Shown: positions 44,088 to 51,968 of the stretch, in pieces
Layout of the letters: every line of letters begins with the position of its first letter
Position numbering within the stretch: position 1 is the stretch's first letter
Origin: Sphingobacterium puteale
GTDB taxonomy: Bacteria; Bacteroidota; Bacteroidia; Sphingobacteriales; Sphingobacteriaceae
DNA: 64,000 bases
NCBI RefSeq assembly: GCF_003627955.1
Contig: NZ_RBWS01000010.1
Location: forward strand, 1 to 64,000
Direction of reading: 5' to 3'
Translations under genes and position numbers: made by a program
Notes under the pieces: generated by a model
What the model saw: only the letters and a program-made list of their open reading frames with translations
Told to the model about the DNA's origin: nothing
Databases searched by the model: none

Positions 44088-45179
44088 ATGAGTAAAAGAG
44101 GAAGAGTTTTAGTTGCAATGAGTGGAGGGGTCGATAGCTCCGTTGCTTCTGTCATGCTCCACGAACAAGGATATGAGGTCATAGGTATCACGATGAAGAC
44201 TTGGGATTATGCATCCGCAGGTGGTTCGTCTAAAGAGACTGGATGTTGTAGCCTCGACAGTATCAATGACGCTCGTACATTAGCCGTAAACTATGGTTTC
44301 CCTCATTATATATTAGATATACGCGATGAGTTTGGAGACTTTGTAATTGACAATTTTGTAGAGGAATACATTGCTGGGCGTACACCCAATCCATGTGTTC
44401 TTTGTAATACCCACATCAAATGGGAGGCTTTGATGAAGCGTGCTGATAAATTGGATTGTGAATTTATCGCTACGGGACATTACGCCAATATTCGTATGCA
44501 CGACAATGGCCGTTATGTCATATCAAAGGGTAAAGATGAAAATAAGGATCAATCCTATGTCCTATGGGGGGTATCGCAGGAAAATCTAGCTCGTACACAG
44601 TTTCCATTGGGATCGTTCACGAAAAAGGAAATCCGTCAAATGGCGCTTGACATGGGACAGAAAGAGCTTGCCAATAAATCGGAAAGCTACGAAATCTGTT
44701 TTGTGCCAGACAATGACTACCGTGCATTTCTGAGACATAAAGTACCTACATTAGATCAGCAAATCGGTCCGGGTAACTTTATCCTTTCAGACGGAACAGT
44801 GGTCGGTAAACATATTGGTTACCCGTATTTTACCATCGGCCAACGTAAAGGTTTGGGCATTGCTTTGGGTAAACCCATGTTTGTGATCGAAATTCTTCCT
44901 GAAAGCAACACGGTGGTATTGGGTGAGGAGCATGAGCTTGAAAAATCACATGCTTATGTACGCAATGTAAACTTCGTCAAATATGCAGGACTCGACCAAC
45001 CGATGGAGGCTATCTCAAAGGTACGTTATAAAGACTCGGGTGCCTTGTCGACAATCTCACAAGAGGGCGATAAAGTACGTATAGATTTTGTGCATAATGT
45101 AAAAGGTATCGCACCCGGACAGTCGGCTGTATTCTACGAAGGAAATGATCTCTTAGGAGGTGGTTTCTTAATGAAATAG
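44088..45179 (+). CDS. mnmA: tRNA-specific 2-thiouridylase MnmA
   Basis: A 363-residue MnmA (TrmU). It adds sulfur at C2 of the wobble uridine of tRNA Lys, Glu and Gln. The PP-loop is VAMSGGVDSSV (SGGVDS at residues 12-17); the catalytic cysteines are Cys103 in NPCVLCN and Cys204 in SYEICF, at the usual spacing. The C-terminal domain shows YFTIGQRKGLGIA. Length is normal. A terminator follows at 45214. Its upstream promoter is divergent from the tRNA-Phe pair. Confidence 0.96.
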   Translation: MSKRGRVLVAMSGGVDSSVASVMLHEQGYEVIGITMKTWDYASAGGSSKETGCCSLDSINDARTLAVNYGFPHYILDIRDEFGDFVIDNFVEEYIAGRTPNPCVLCNTHIKWEALMKRADKLDCEFIATGHYANIRMHDNGRYVISKGKDENKDQSYVLWGVSQENLARTQFPLGSFTKKEIRQMALDMGQKELANKSESYEICFVPDNDYRAFLRHKVPTLDQQIGPGNFILSDGTVVGKHIGYPYFTIGQRKGLGIALGKPMFVIEILPESNTVVLGEEHELEKSHAYVRNVNFVKYAGLDQPMEAISKVRYKDSGALSTISQEGDKVRIDFVHNVKGIAPGQSAVFYEGNDLLGGGFLMK

Positions 45180-45213
45180 TAAAAACTGAACCAAAATTCA
45201 GCATAAGAATTTT

Positions 45214-45247
45214 AATCCCTATACTGTAGCTACAGTGTAGGGATTTT
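45214..45247 (+). terminator. Intrinsic terminator of mnmA
   Basis: AATCCCTATACTGTAG pairs with CTACAGTGTAGGGATT almost without loop (one mismatch), followed by TTTTTTT. Confidence 0.88.
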
Positions 45248-45784
45248 TTTGTCATTAATAATTTCTGAGATTGTGGGCGGCTATTATTCCGGCGGGATTT
45301 AAGTCAACCGAATTAAGAAGTAGAGCATAACTACTTCTTTTTTCAAGATAGAGGGCAAAAGCGATACCAAGATGGTATCGTAATCTTTATCAGGTGGATC
45401 AAAGGTGAGTATCTGTTTTATATTTCTTTCTATTTGTATAGAAAATATTTACAATTTATTTTTATATAATAATTTTATTGGTACATTTGTATAGATAATA
45501 TATAATAATACTCGACAAAGATTTACTAATCGAGAGTGATTGTCCTCAAAATTGGACTTACTGGGCGTGCTATTATACGATTATGGTAACGAGGATGATG
45601 CCAAAGTGCATTTGAAGGTTTTGATGAAACCAACAACCAATTAAAGACTAAACAAACAACCATATAAAAAAGACTTTAGAAACGGATACTGTAGTAGTAT
45701 CTGCAGCCACCGCTTTGTCTAAACGTAAGGTTTTAGTATTGTAATTATCTTAAGATTTTGATTATAAATTTAATATGAATTATT
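45248..45784. other. Gene-poor accessory spacer with relic fragments
   Basis: No full gene is visible in these 537 bases. A hairpin with a T tail (AAGAAGTAG/CTACTTCTT at 45315-45343) could terminate a transcript, and a TACATTTG element (45482-45489) matches the promoter consensus. Two short open fragments look protein-like but lack starts: one reads LGVLLYDYGNEDDAKVHL (about 45560-45640) and one KKTLETDTVVVSAATALSK (about 45668-45740). They may be decayed gene remains. I cannot name their origin. Confidence 0.35.
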
Positions 45785-46043
45785 ATGAATACAGATTTTA
45801 ACTTTTTTCCTGATTCTTAGAAAAGCACTTCGTAATTTCTACAAAGCTAACAGTTGGTTTCATTATCAAAGAATGACATTGGAAGATGCTCTGTTTCATG
45901 CGCTTCAAACTAAAAATCAATATTACAATATTAAGTGTTTTGAGGATCTTGAATCTAGGATAAACAAACTTATGGAGATTCTATATGCATTGAATAGAGA
46001 GTTTGTGAATAGTAGTTTAGTGGAGAAAAAAATAATTGTTTAG
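45785..46043 (+). pseudogene. Small helical protein gene, apparently frameshifted at a T tract
   Basis: ATG 45785 encodes only eleven residues (MNTDFNFFPDS) before TAG 45818. The +1 frame then stays open to 46043 and reads ILRKALRNFYKANSWFHYQ, continuing to the peptide LEDALFHALQTKNQYY and beyond. Removing one T from the six-T run at about 45803-45808 would join both into one 85-residue protein. The inner ATG 45873 gives a 56-residue protein that could be made without any shift. The stop lies two bases before the next ATG, so the two genes are coupled. No family is recognised; the protein is mostly helical. Confidence 0.5.
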
Positions 46044-46045
46044 CT

Positions 46046-46711
46046 ATGCCATTTGCAAACCCTACACCCTATGATTATTTTCCGCGGAGATTGCATCCGC
46101 AGGAGATCGGTAATCCATTTAATGTAATTAATCTTTTCTTTGGTTGGGAGAATTTCCCAGCTTGGAGAGAGCATCTCGATGAGTGGCAAGAGGCTGCGAT
46201 CAGACCATCTTATAGAATGAATAATGAGCAGACATTAAGAACATTTATTCGCTACGAATTTATAGAGATTTTGATTGAAGGTATCTTTATGATTTGTCGA
46301 TTGGATAAAAGTTACTGGATGCCAGATTCCGAACTTCGACATTGCTATGAGACGCATGGTAAAACCTTTATGCCTGATAAAGATGAGATAAACAGTGCGA
46401 TAGGGTATTTTAATAATTCTCATAACCCAGAACAGTTTCAGTGGGAATCTTATAATCTAATCTACCTTGATAAAGAAGGGCATTATAATCCACTAAAGGT
46501 GTTTTATCAGTTATGGGAAACATATAATCTGCCACATGTACGGGATGCACTTTATTGGTGGTTGGTGGTGAGTATGGACTATACCTGTGCAGATGATAGT
46601 AGGGGTGATGATTATCTGAATGACTTCCATCGGCATTTACAACGAGTAATTGAAGCAGCTCATCTTATCTATATCTGGAACATGGATAAGTGGCCGAGAT
46701 TGTATCCATAA
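46046..46711 (+). CDS. Hypothetical aromatic-rich protein
   Basis: A 221-residue soluble protein with no family I recognise. It is rich in Tyr, Trp, Phe and His, begins MPFANPTPYDYFPRRLHPQE, and looks mostly helical (TLRTFIRYEFIEILIEGIF; DALYWWLVVSMDYTC). There is no signal peptide; the FIEILIEGIFMICRL stretch is hydrophobic but flanked by charged residues. It begins two bases after the stop of the small gene above, so the two form a pair. It belongs to the AT-rich accessory patch, and an AAA ATPase gene with inverted repeats follows. Function unknown. Confidence 0.68.
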   Translation: MPFANPTPYDYFPRRLHPQEIGNPFNVINLFFGWENFPAWREHLDEWQEAAIRPSYRMNNEQTLRTFIRYEFIEILIEGIFMICRLDKSYWMPDSELRHCYETHGKTFMPDKDEINSAIGYFNNSHNPEQFQWESYNLIYLDKEGHYNPLKVFYQLWETYNLPHVRDALYWWLVVSMDYTCADDSRGDDYLNDFHRHLQRVIEAAHLIYIWNMDKWPRLYP

Positions 46712-46770
46712 CCGTTTTTTAGCTTGTTGAGTTCTGGTAAGATGTTGATAGCGGTAGTTTTTTTGTTAGA

Positions 46771-46854
46771 TTGCTCAAATAAAAAGCAATAATCGACTGA
46801 AATTGCTTTTTATTTGAGCAATTTATGGTTATATTTGCTTTTATTTTGAGCAAT
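46771..46854. repeat. Inverted-repeat array in front of the AAA ATPase gene
   Basis: TTGCTCAAATAAAAAGCAAT (46771-46790) is exactly complementary to the 20 bases at 46802-46821. A third, imperfect copy of the second arm lies at 46834-46854 and ends one base before the ATG at 46856. A promoter -7 element (46830) sits between the second and third copies. The arrangement resembles an operator array rather than a terminator; the first two copies could also form a 20-bp hairpin with an 11-base loop. Confidence 0.75.
46830..46837 (+). promoter_or_regulatory. -7 promoter element of the AAA ATPase gene
   Basis: TATATTTG matches TAnnTTTG, 18 bases before the start codon, overlapping the start of the third repeat copy. 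Repressor binding to the repeats would block this promoter. Confidence 0.55.
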
Positions 46855-46855
46855 T

Positions 46856-48046
46856 ATGGAAGAGCTGTTGTTAGAGTTTCAAGCTAAGATGCTTGGGGTT
46901 CCCTTGAAAATACAACGTTATCTACTACAAGAAATTGATTTAAAAAATCGATTGGTGGCTATTAAGGGGGCAAGAGGTTCGGGAAAAACTACTTTACTGT
47001 TGCAGTTAGCTAGGCTATATATGCCTTTGCAATCTACACTGTATATTAGTCTGGATCATATTTATTTTTTTGACAACAAACTTTATTCGTTAGCCAAAGA
47101 ATTTGTTCAATTTGGTGGTACTCATTTATTGCTGGATGAGGTGCATAAATATCCCAATTGGTCTAGGGAGATCAAGTTGATCTATGATAACTTTCCAGAT
47201 CTGAATGTTATTTTTACTTCATCATCCATGCTCGAGATATATAAGTCAGAATCAGATTTGAGCAGGAGAGCAATAACATATTATTTGAAAGAGCTTTCTT
47301 TTCGAGAATTTCTGATGTTTGAAACGGGTAAAATGTTCTCAGCCTATTCGTTGATAGATATTATCGAAAATCATGATAAACTAGCTGCAGATATCTTAAA
47401 AGAGATAAAGCCATTACCGCATTTCGAAAATTACCTTAAGTATGGAGCTTATCCATATTATAAAGAAAATGAAAAAGCTTACTATCAGAAACTGCAAAAT
47501 ACCATCAACCTGATCATAGAGATAGATATCAATGCGGTAGAAGATTTAAACTATGAGACGCTTATTAAATTAAAAAAACTCCTTATTAGTATAGCAACTA
47601 GCGCCCCGTTTACTCCAAATATTACGAAGCTGAGCGAAATTGTGGGAGTTTCTCGTAATATTTTAGTGCATGGTATCAAAATATTGGGGCGTGCTGGACT
47701 TGTTAATGAGCTGTATAAAGATAATTCAAGAATAGGGGTATTAACTAAACCCGAAAAACTATATCTTAATAATAGTAATCTTATGTATGCGCTAGCTAAA
47801 GAAAATACGAATGTGGGCAATGTGCGGGAAACATTTTTCTTAAATCAGTTTATGGGGCTCCATGAGATCAATCTGTCCCCTGTAGCTGATTTTTTAGTTG
47901 ATAAACGTTATACTTTCGAAGTCGGAGGGAAAAACAAAACGAAAAAGCAGATCACAGGTATTTCTGATGCCTATCTTGCCAAAGATGGAATAGAAATTGG
48001 TTTTAGTAATGTGATACCTGTTTGGCTTTTTGGTTTTATGTACTGA
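46856..48046 (+). CDS. AAA ATPase of the AAA_14 / DUF4143 type
   Basis: A 396-residue P-loop ATPase. Walker A is GARGSGKT (residues 38-45), Walker B is HLLLDEVHKYPNW, and sensor-like TSSSMLEIY follows. A winged-helix-like region (TKLSEIVGVSRNILVHGIK) and a C-terminal segment with FEVGGKNKTKKQI, which contains the E-x-G-G-K core of a PD-(D/E)xK-like fold (DUF4143), complete the family layout. These ATPases are very common in Bacteroidota and archaea; no function is established. The gene is alone in its transcript and is preceded by a striking inverted-repeat array. Confidence 0.88.
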   Translation: MEELLLEFQAKMLGVPLKIQRYLLQEIDLKNRLVAIKGARGSGKTTLLLQLARLYMPLQSTLYISLDHIYFFDNKLYSLAKEFVQFGGTHLLLDEVHKYPNWSREIKLIYDNFPDLNVIFTSSSMLEIYKSESDLSRRAITYYLKELSFREFLMFETGKMFSAYSLIDIIENHDKLAADILKEIKPLPHFENYLKYGAYPYYKENEKAYYQKLQNTINLIIEIDINAVEDLNYETLIKLKKLLISIATSAPFTPNITKLSEIVGVSRNILVHGIKILGRAGLVNELYKDNSRIGVLTKPEKLYLNNSNLMYALAKENTNVGNVRETFFLNQFMGLHEINLSPVADFLVDKRYTFEVGGKNKTKKQITGISDAYLAKDGIEIGFSNVIPVWLFGFMY

Positions 48047-48111
48047 TTCTTCTAACGCATTTACCATTTTATGAACTTCTTTCAAATGGGAAAATAAGAT
48101 GACATATTTTT

Positions 48112-48144
48112 GTTAAAATTACTAATAATTTTAGTAATTTTAAC
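48112..48144. repeat. Inverted repeat before the radical SAM gene
   Basis: GTTAAAATTACT and AGTAATTTTAAC form a perfect 12-bp inverted repeat with a nine-base spacer, ending two bases before the ATG at 48147. It suggests an operator or mRNA hairpin. Confidence 0.65.
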
Positions 48145-48146
48145 TT

Positions 48147-49211
48147 ATGAATCCGTCAGAATATTTTAAGGGCAGGGGGGCACAGATCAATCCCAATAAC
48201 AAATTTTTTTCCAATCAATATGTTCAGGAACATATTGAAGGTTTGGACGAAGAATTTCTTGGAGCCGAAAAAACACAGTTTATTCCGACGCATCCGAAGT
48301 CCATTATCTCCAAATCCAATAGTCCGGACCTGCGCTTTGAAAGGTCTATAAATCCCTATCAGGGCTGCGAGCATGGTTGTATTTACTGCTATGCCCGCAA
48401 TTCGCATGAATACTGGGGCTTTAGTGCAGGACTGGATTTTGAGCGCAAAATTCTAGTCAAGCATAATGCGGCGCAGCTACTGGAGCATGAATTCCGCAAG
48501 TCTAGTTATCAGCCTGATTTGATTATGTTATCCGGCAATACCGATTGCTACCAACCTATCGAACGAAAATTGGGGATCACACGCTCGCTTTTAGAATTGA
48601 TGCTTAAATACAGGAATCCCGTTTCCATTATCAGCAAGAATGTATTGATGCGAAGGGATTTTGACATCTTGCGTGAGCTTGCAGCGCTAAATCTGGTATC
48701 GGTTGCCGTGACCATTAATTCCCTGCGGGAGGAGGTACGTCAAAAGATGGAGCCCAGGACCGCTACAGCTTCGGCCCGTTTAAAACTCATTGAGGGATTG
48801 ACGGGGATAGGTGTGCCTGTGATGCTGATGATAGCGCCTATTGTTCCTGGAATCAATAGCGACGAGATTTCAGATTTGATTCGTTCGGGAGCAGACGCGG
48901 GAGCAATGACGGCCTCTTATACGATTGTTAGACTCAATGGACAGATCGGTGGCATCTTTAAAGATTGGTTGTATCAGAATTATCCCGATCGTGCTGAAAA
49001 GGTATTGCATTGGATCGAAGCTTGTCATGGCGGAAAGATTAATGACACTGATTTTGGACGACGCATAAAAGGGGATGGTAATATGGCCGAGAGCCTGCAG
49101 CATTTATTTAAGCTTTCTGTGAGGAAATATATGAATAACGGGGTGCTTCCGCCCCTAAGAAGGGATCTTTTCCGCTTGCCCGATGCGGGAATGCAGCTGG
49201 GCCTGTTTTAG
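48147..49211 (+). CDS. PA0069 family radical SAM protein (SplB-like)
   Basis: A 354-residue radical SAM protein. The [4Fe-4S]-binding CxxxCxxC is in GCEHGCIYCYARNSHEYW, followed by the SAM-binding elements LMLSGNTDCYQPIERKLG... and NPVSIISKNVLMRRD. The overall pattern is that of the PA0069/SplB-like subgroup, named after the spore photoproduct lyase but of unknown reaction outside spore formers. There is no clear partner gene. An inverted repeat sits directly upstream. Residues at the C-terminus (SLQHLFKLSVRKYMNNG) are typical. Confidence 0.88.
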   Translation: MNPSEYFKGRGAQINPNNKFFSNQYVQEHIEGLDEEFLGAEKTQFIPTHPKSIISKSNSPDLRFERSINPYQGCEHGCIYCYARNSHEYWGFSAGLDFERKILVKHNAAQLLEHEFRKSSYQPDLIMLSGNTDCYQPIERKLGITRSLLELMLKYRNPVSIISKNVLMRRDFDILRELAALNLVSVAVTINSLREEVRQKMEPRTATASARLKLIEGLTGIGVPVMLMIAPIVPGINSDEISDLIRSGADAGAMTASYTIVRLNGQIGGIFKDWLYQNYPDRAEKVLHWIEACHGGKINDTDFGRRIKGDGNMAESLQHLFKLSVRKYMNNGVLPPLRRDLFRLPDAGMQLGLF

Positions 49212-49234
49212 ATATTATTGTCAAATGAGCACTG

Positions 49235-49259
49235 AAAATTACGCTATTTGTGTAATTTT
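49235..49259. repeat. Inverted repeat before the GNAT gene
   Basis: AAAATTAC and GTAATTTT are separated by nine bases, five bases before the ATG of 49265. The arms share the AAAATTAC core with the repeat upstream of the radical SAM gene (there spaced by 11 bases). Confidence 0.5.
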
Positions 49260-49264
49260 AAAAA

Positions 49265-49834
49265 ATGGAAATTATATCAGAACGACTCCGGTTAAGAACA
49301 GTGAAAAATGAAGATTTGGAAAATATTCATTATTTATTAATGTGCCCCGAAACGGCCTTATTTAATCCGAGCGGGCATCCTAATGGGATCGTAGATACCG
49401 CCGAAATGGTAAAAACCTGGTCGGAACAGGAAAAAGAATCTGCGGATAGAAAGAACTATACTTTTTATATAGAAACTATTGCTGGGGCGGAATTTGTCGG
49501 TCTGATTGATATCAGTATTGTCAAGGTAAAATATAGAAATTCGGAAGTATGGTTTAAGTTAGTTCCGGAAATGTGGAATAAGGGATATGCGACAGAGGCC
49601 TTAAAACGAATAATTGAATTTGGATTCAGACAACTTAATCTCCATCGGATAGAAGCTGGCTGTGCGGTAGAAAATATCGCGTCTTATAAGATAATGGAAA
49701 AGGCAGGTATGATTAGGGAGGCCCATCGGAGAAAGATTTTGCCTTTAAAAGATGGTTGGTGTGATAATTATGAATATGCAATTTTAGATCAGGACTACTT
49801 GGATCGAGGCATATTAAAGAACGATAATGATTGA
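49265..49834 (+). CDS. RimJ/RimL-type GNAT acetyltransferase
   Basis: A 189-residue GNAT protein. The opening EIISERLRLRTVKNEDLENI and the acetyl-CoA loop region PEMWNKGYATEALKRIIEFG (GKGYATEA-like) are characteristic of RimJ/RimL enzymes, which acetylate ribosomal protein or other N-termini and sometimes small molecules. NLHRIEAGCAVENIASYKIM fits the pre-C-terminal strand and helix. It follows the radical SAM gene by about 50 bases and may share its transcript, but has its own repeat upstream. Substrate unknown. Confidence 0.88.
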   Translation: MEIISERLRLRTVKNEDLENIHYLLMCPETALFNPSGHPNGIVDTAEMVKTWSEQEKESADRKNYTFYIETIAGAEFVGLIDISIVKVKYRNSEVWFKLVPEMWNKGYATEALKRIIEFGFRQLNLHRIEAGCAVENIASYKIMEKAGMIREAHRRKILPLKDGWCDNYEYAILDQDYLDRGILKNDND

Positions 49835-49858
49835 TTATTTAACTCATTCTTTGCAAAC

Positions 49859-49892
49859 GCGCCTGATTCGTTTAAGAATCAGGCGCTTTATT
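49859..49892 (+). terminator. Intrinsic terminator after the GNAT gene
   Basis: GCGCCTGATTC pairs with GAATCAGGCGC around GTTTAA, followed by TTTATTTT. It may serve the convergent permease gene too. Confidence 0.85.
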
Positions 49893-49949
49893 TTGTACGG
49901 AGATCGTTGGCGCCAGAATTATGAGTTTGATAAAATTGATTTACAATTC

Positions 49950-51371
49950 CTATTTTTTTCTTTTTATCAGTACGTAACTGATGTATAACAATAATAACCA
50001 GACCGGGATCAGTTCAACCGGCAGTTTCATGCCTGTTACCCACATGATACCCAACACAGCGATCAGAAAGATCAGACAGATATAATTACTCAATGGATAG
50101 AGAAACGAAGGGAATTTCGTTTTTACATGGGCATCGAGCTTGTTTTTCCTAAAATACAAATGTGTGATAGAGATCATCAACCAGTTGATGATCAAGGAAG
50201 ATACAACCAGTGACATCAGGATCTCCAAAGCATTCTTTGGCGCGACATAATTAATGAAAACACAGATTGCGGCAAACACAGCCGAAACTAGAATCGCATT
50301 GATAGGCGCATGGTTTTTGTTGAGTTTGGATAAAAACTTAGGTGCATTACCCTGCTCAGCGAGGCCAAAGAGCATTCTACTATTACTGTAAACGCTGCTA
50401 TTGTATACGGATAAAGCCGCAGTGAGTACAATTAGGTTGAGTGCATTTGCTATAATTTTTGTGAAATAGAATGTTTTTCCGAATAAGGTGAACTCAAAAC
50501 CATTGAGTTTGTCAAAGACCAGAACAAATGGACTGGTATCGGCTGTGATATTTGTCCAGGGTGTAAGTGAAAATAAGATAATCAAAGCCCCGACGTAAAA
50601 GATCAGGATCCGATAGATGACCTGATTGGTCGCTTTGGGAATGTTTTTTTCGGGATGTTCGGCTTCGGCAGCGGTAATACCTACTAATTCAAGTCCGCCA
50701 AAAGAAAACATGATCAATGCCATGGCGGATAGCAATCCTTCATAACTTCCATCTCCGACCTGGTTAAACCAGCCTTTCGGAAAGAAGCCGCCGTGGGAGG
50801 TCAGGTTGCTCAGGCTTGCCTGCTCGCCGCCGGTACCGCTGACAAGGAGATAGACACCGAAGACAATCATGGCTATAATAGCCACAACCTTGATAATTGA
50901 AAACCAAAATTCGGTCTCGCCATAAATTTTTACGGAAGCAAGATTCAATGCGTTAATAGCAAAAAAGAAAAATAAGCTCGATCCCCATAGTGGGATTTCT
51001 GGCCACCAGAACTGGACATATACACCGATTGCCGTCAATTCGGCCATGCTCACCAAAATGTAAAGTACCCAGTAATTCCAGCCCGATGCATAACCGGCGA
51101 AAGGTCCCCAATATTTATTGGCGAAGTAACTAAAGCTTCCGGAAACTGGTTCTTCGACCACCATTTCTCCCAACTGGCGCATAATGAAAAACGCAATTAT
51201 TCCGGCAAAGGCATAACCAAGGATTACTGCTGGCCCCGCTAATGTAGCGGCTTTTCCGATTCCCAGAAACAATCCTGTTCCAATGGCGCCGCCGAGGGCG
51301 ATCAGCTGAATATGTCTATTTTGTAGCCCCCTTTTTAATTGTTTCGAATCCTTATTATCCTGTTTCTCCAT
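49950..51371 (-). CDS. Amino acid permease (APC superfamily)
   Basis: A 473-residue permease with twelve transmembrane helices. The N-terminal NRHIQLIALGGAIGTGLFLG and the motif GWNYWVLYILVSMAELTAIG are typical of the AAT subfamily (AroP/PheP/ProY/CycA-like), which import amino acids by H+ symport. The exact substrate cannot be told. It is minus-strand monocistronic, ending close to a terminator at 49859. Upstream at 51376 a small ORF runs divergently. Confidence 0.9.
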   Translation of the reverse strand: MEKQDNKDSKQLKRGLQNRHIQLIALGGAIGTGLFLGIGKAATLAGPAVILGYAFAGIIAFFIMRQLGEMVVEEPVSGSFSYFANKYWGPFAGYASGWNYWVLYILVSMAELTAIGVYVQFWWPEIPLWGSSLFFFFAINALNLASVKIYGETEFWFSIIKVVAIIAMIVFGVYLLVSGTGGEQASLSNLTSHGGFFPKGWFNQVGDGSYEGLLSAMALIMFSFGGLELVGITAAEAEHPEKNIPKATNQVIYRILIFYVGALIILFSLTPWTNITADTSPFVLVFDKLNGFEFTLFGKTFYFTKIIANALNLIVLTAALSVYNSSVYSNSRMLFGLAEQGNAPKFLSKLNKNHAPINAILVSAVFAAICVFINYVAPKNALEILMSLVVSSLIINWLMISITHLYFRKNKLDAHVKTKFPSFLYPLSNYICLIFLIAVLGIMWVTGMKLPVELIPVWLLLLYISYVLIKRKK

Positions 51372-51375
51372 CTGT

Positions 51376-51531
51376 ATGGTTAATACGGTTACTTATTTAG
51401 TGTTGGCCGGTCTGGTCTTCAACGGTTACATCGCTGCTGTCCAACGCGGAATCATGATGCAAAGCAACTTAGCTGCAAAGTACCACAAATTATTCATGTT
51501 GTTGCCATGGTATTTTGACCTAAGCGCATAA
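51376..51531 (+). CDS. Possible small membrane-associated protein (51 aa)
   Basis: ATG 51376 opens a 51-residue frame, divergent from the permease, ending at TAA 51529. The peptide starts MVNTVTYLVLAGLVFNGYIA, so it has one hydrophobic stretch, and ends with a Trp-rich segment (LLPWYFDLSA). Its GC content and Ala/Gly/Leu use are coding-like compared with the surrounding AT-rich spacer. No SD site or clear promoter is seen. It is not assigned to a family and could be a chance frame. Confidence 0.35.
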   Translation: MVNTVTYLVLAGLVFNGYIAAVQRGIMMQSNLAAKYHKLFMLLPWYFDLSA

Positions 51532-51633
51532 AGTTAATAAAACCCTTAGGTATTTTATGCACCTTAGGCATCCCTTTTTGTTAAACCGGTAAGTAATCTT
51601 GATTTATGTTGTTGAAGGACATTACTTTAATGC

Positions 51634-51668
51634 AAAACGCTACCATAAGAATGGTAGCGTTTCTTTTA
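51634..51668. terminator. Intrinsic terminator of the feo operon
   Basis: AAACGCTACCAT pairs with ATGGTAGCGTTT around AAGA. On the minus strand it is followed by TGCATT, on plus by CTTTT. It lies 77 bases after the last gene of the feo operon, reading minus. The rest of 51532-51744 shows two CCTTAGG sites (51545 and 51562) and no gene. Confidence 0.72.
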
Positions 51669-51744
51669 TTCGTAGCTAGTGTGATTTTTGGCCACTCTAC
51701 CTTAGAACGAAATTTTGTTTGCAAATGATACAGTAAAAGATAAA

Positions 51745-51909
51745 TTAATTTGCTTTTTGAGGTTTTTCCACTGTTCCGCAGCTGCATCCGCAACCTTTGG
51801 AGCAACTTGATTTACCTTTCAGTGATTTGCGGACATTTCTAACGACATACCATACAGCCGTTAATACTAAAATTCCAACGATGAGATACTGTACTGTTAA
51901 ATTATCCAT
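51745..51909 (-). CDS. FeoB-associated Cys-rich membrane protein
   Basis: A 54-residue protein read on the minus strand: one N-terminal transmembrane helix (LTVQYLIVGILVLTAVWYVV), then a short basic stretch and a Cys cluster with CSKGCGCSCG (five Cys within twelve residues). It is too short for many gene callers. This architecture matches the FeoB-associated Cys-rich peptides that accompany feoB in Bacteroidota; a role in FeoB activity or iron handling is likely but unproven. It follows feoB by about 60 bases. Confidence 0.88.
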   Translation of the reverse strand: MDNLTVQYLIVGILVLTAVWYVVRNVRKSLKGKSSCSKGCGCSCGTVEKPQKAN

Positions 51910-51968
51910 GATCTTTAATTTTTAAGGTTGTGAATGTCCAGGTGACGGGACTCACACAACACGTTAAT

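Noticed and set aside
45362..45380. CGATACC/GGTATCG hairpin in the accessory spacer
   Set aside because: It has a seven-base stem without a T tail and no neighbouring gene that it could control.
51545..51568. Two CCTTAGG palindromes 17 bases apart
   Set aside because: They are short and lie in a spacer near a terminator. No promoter is nearby, so this is probably chance.
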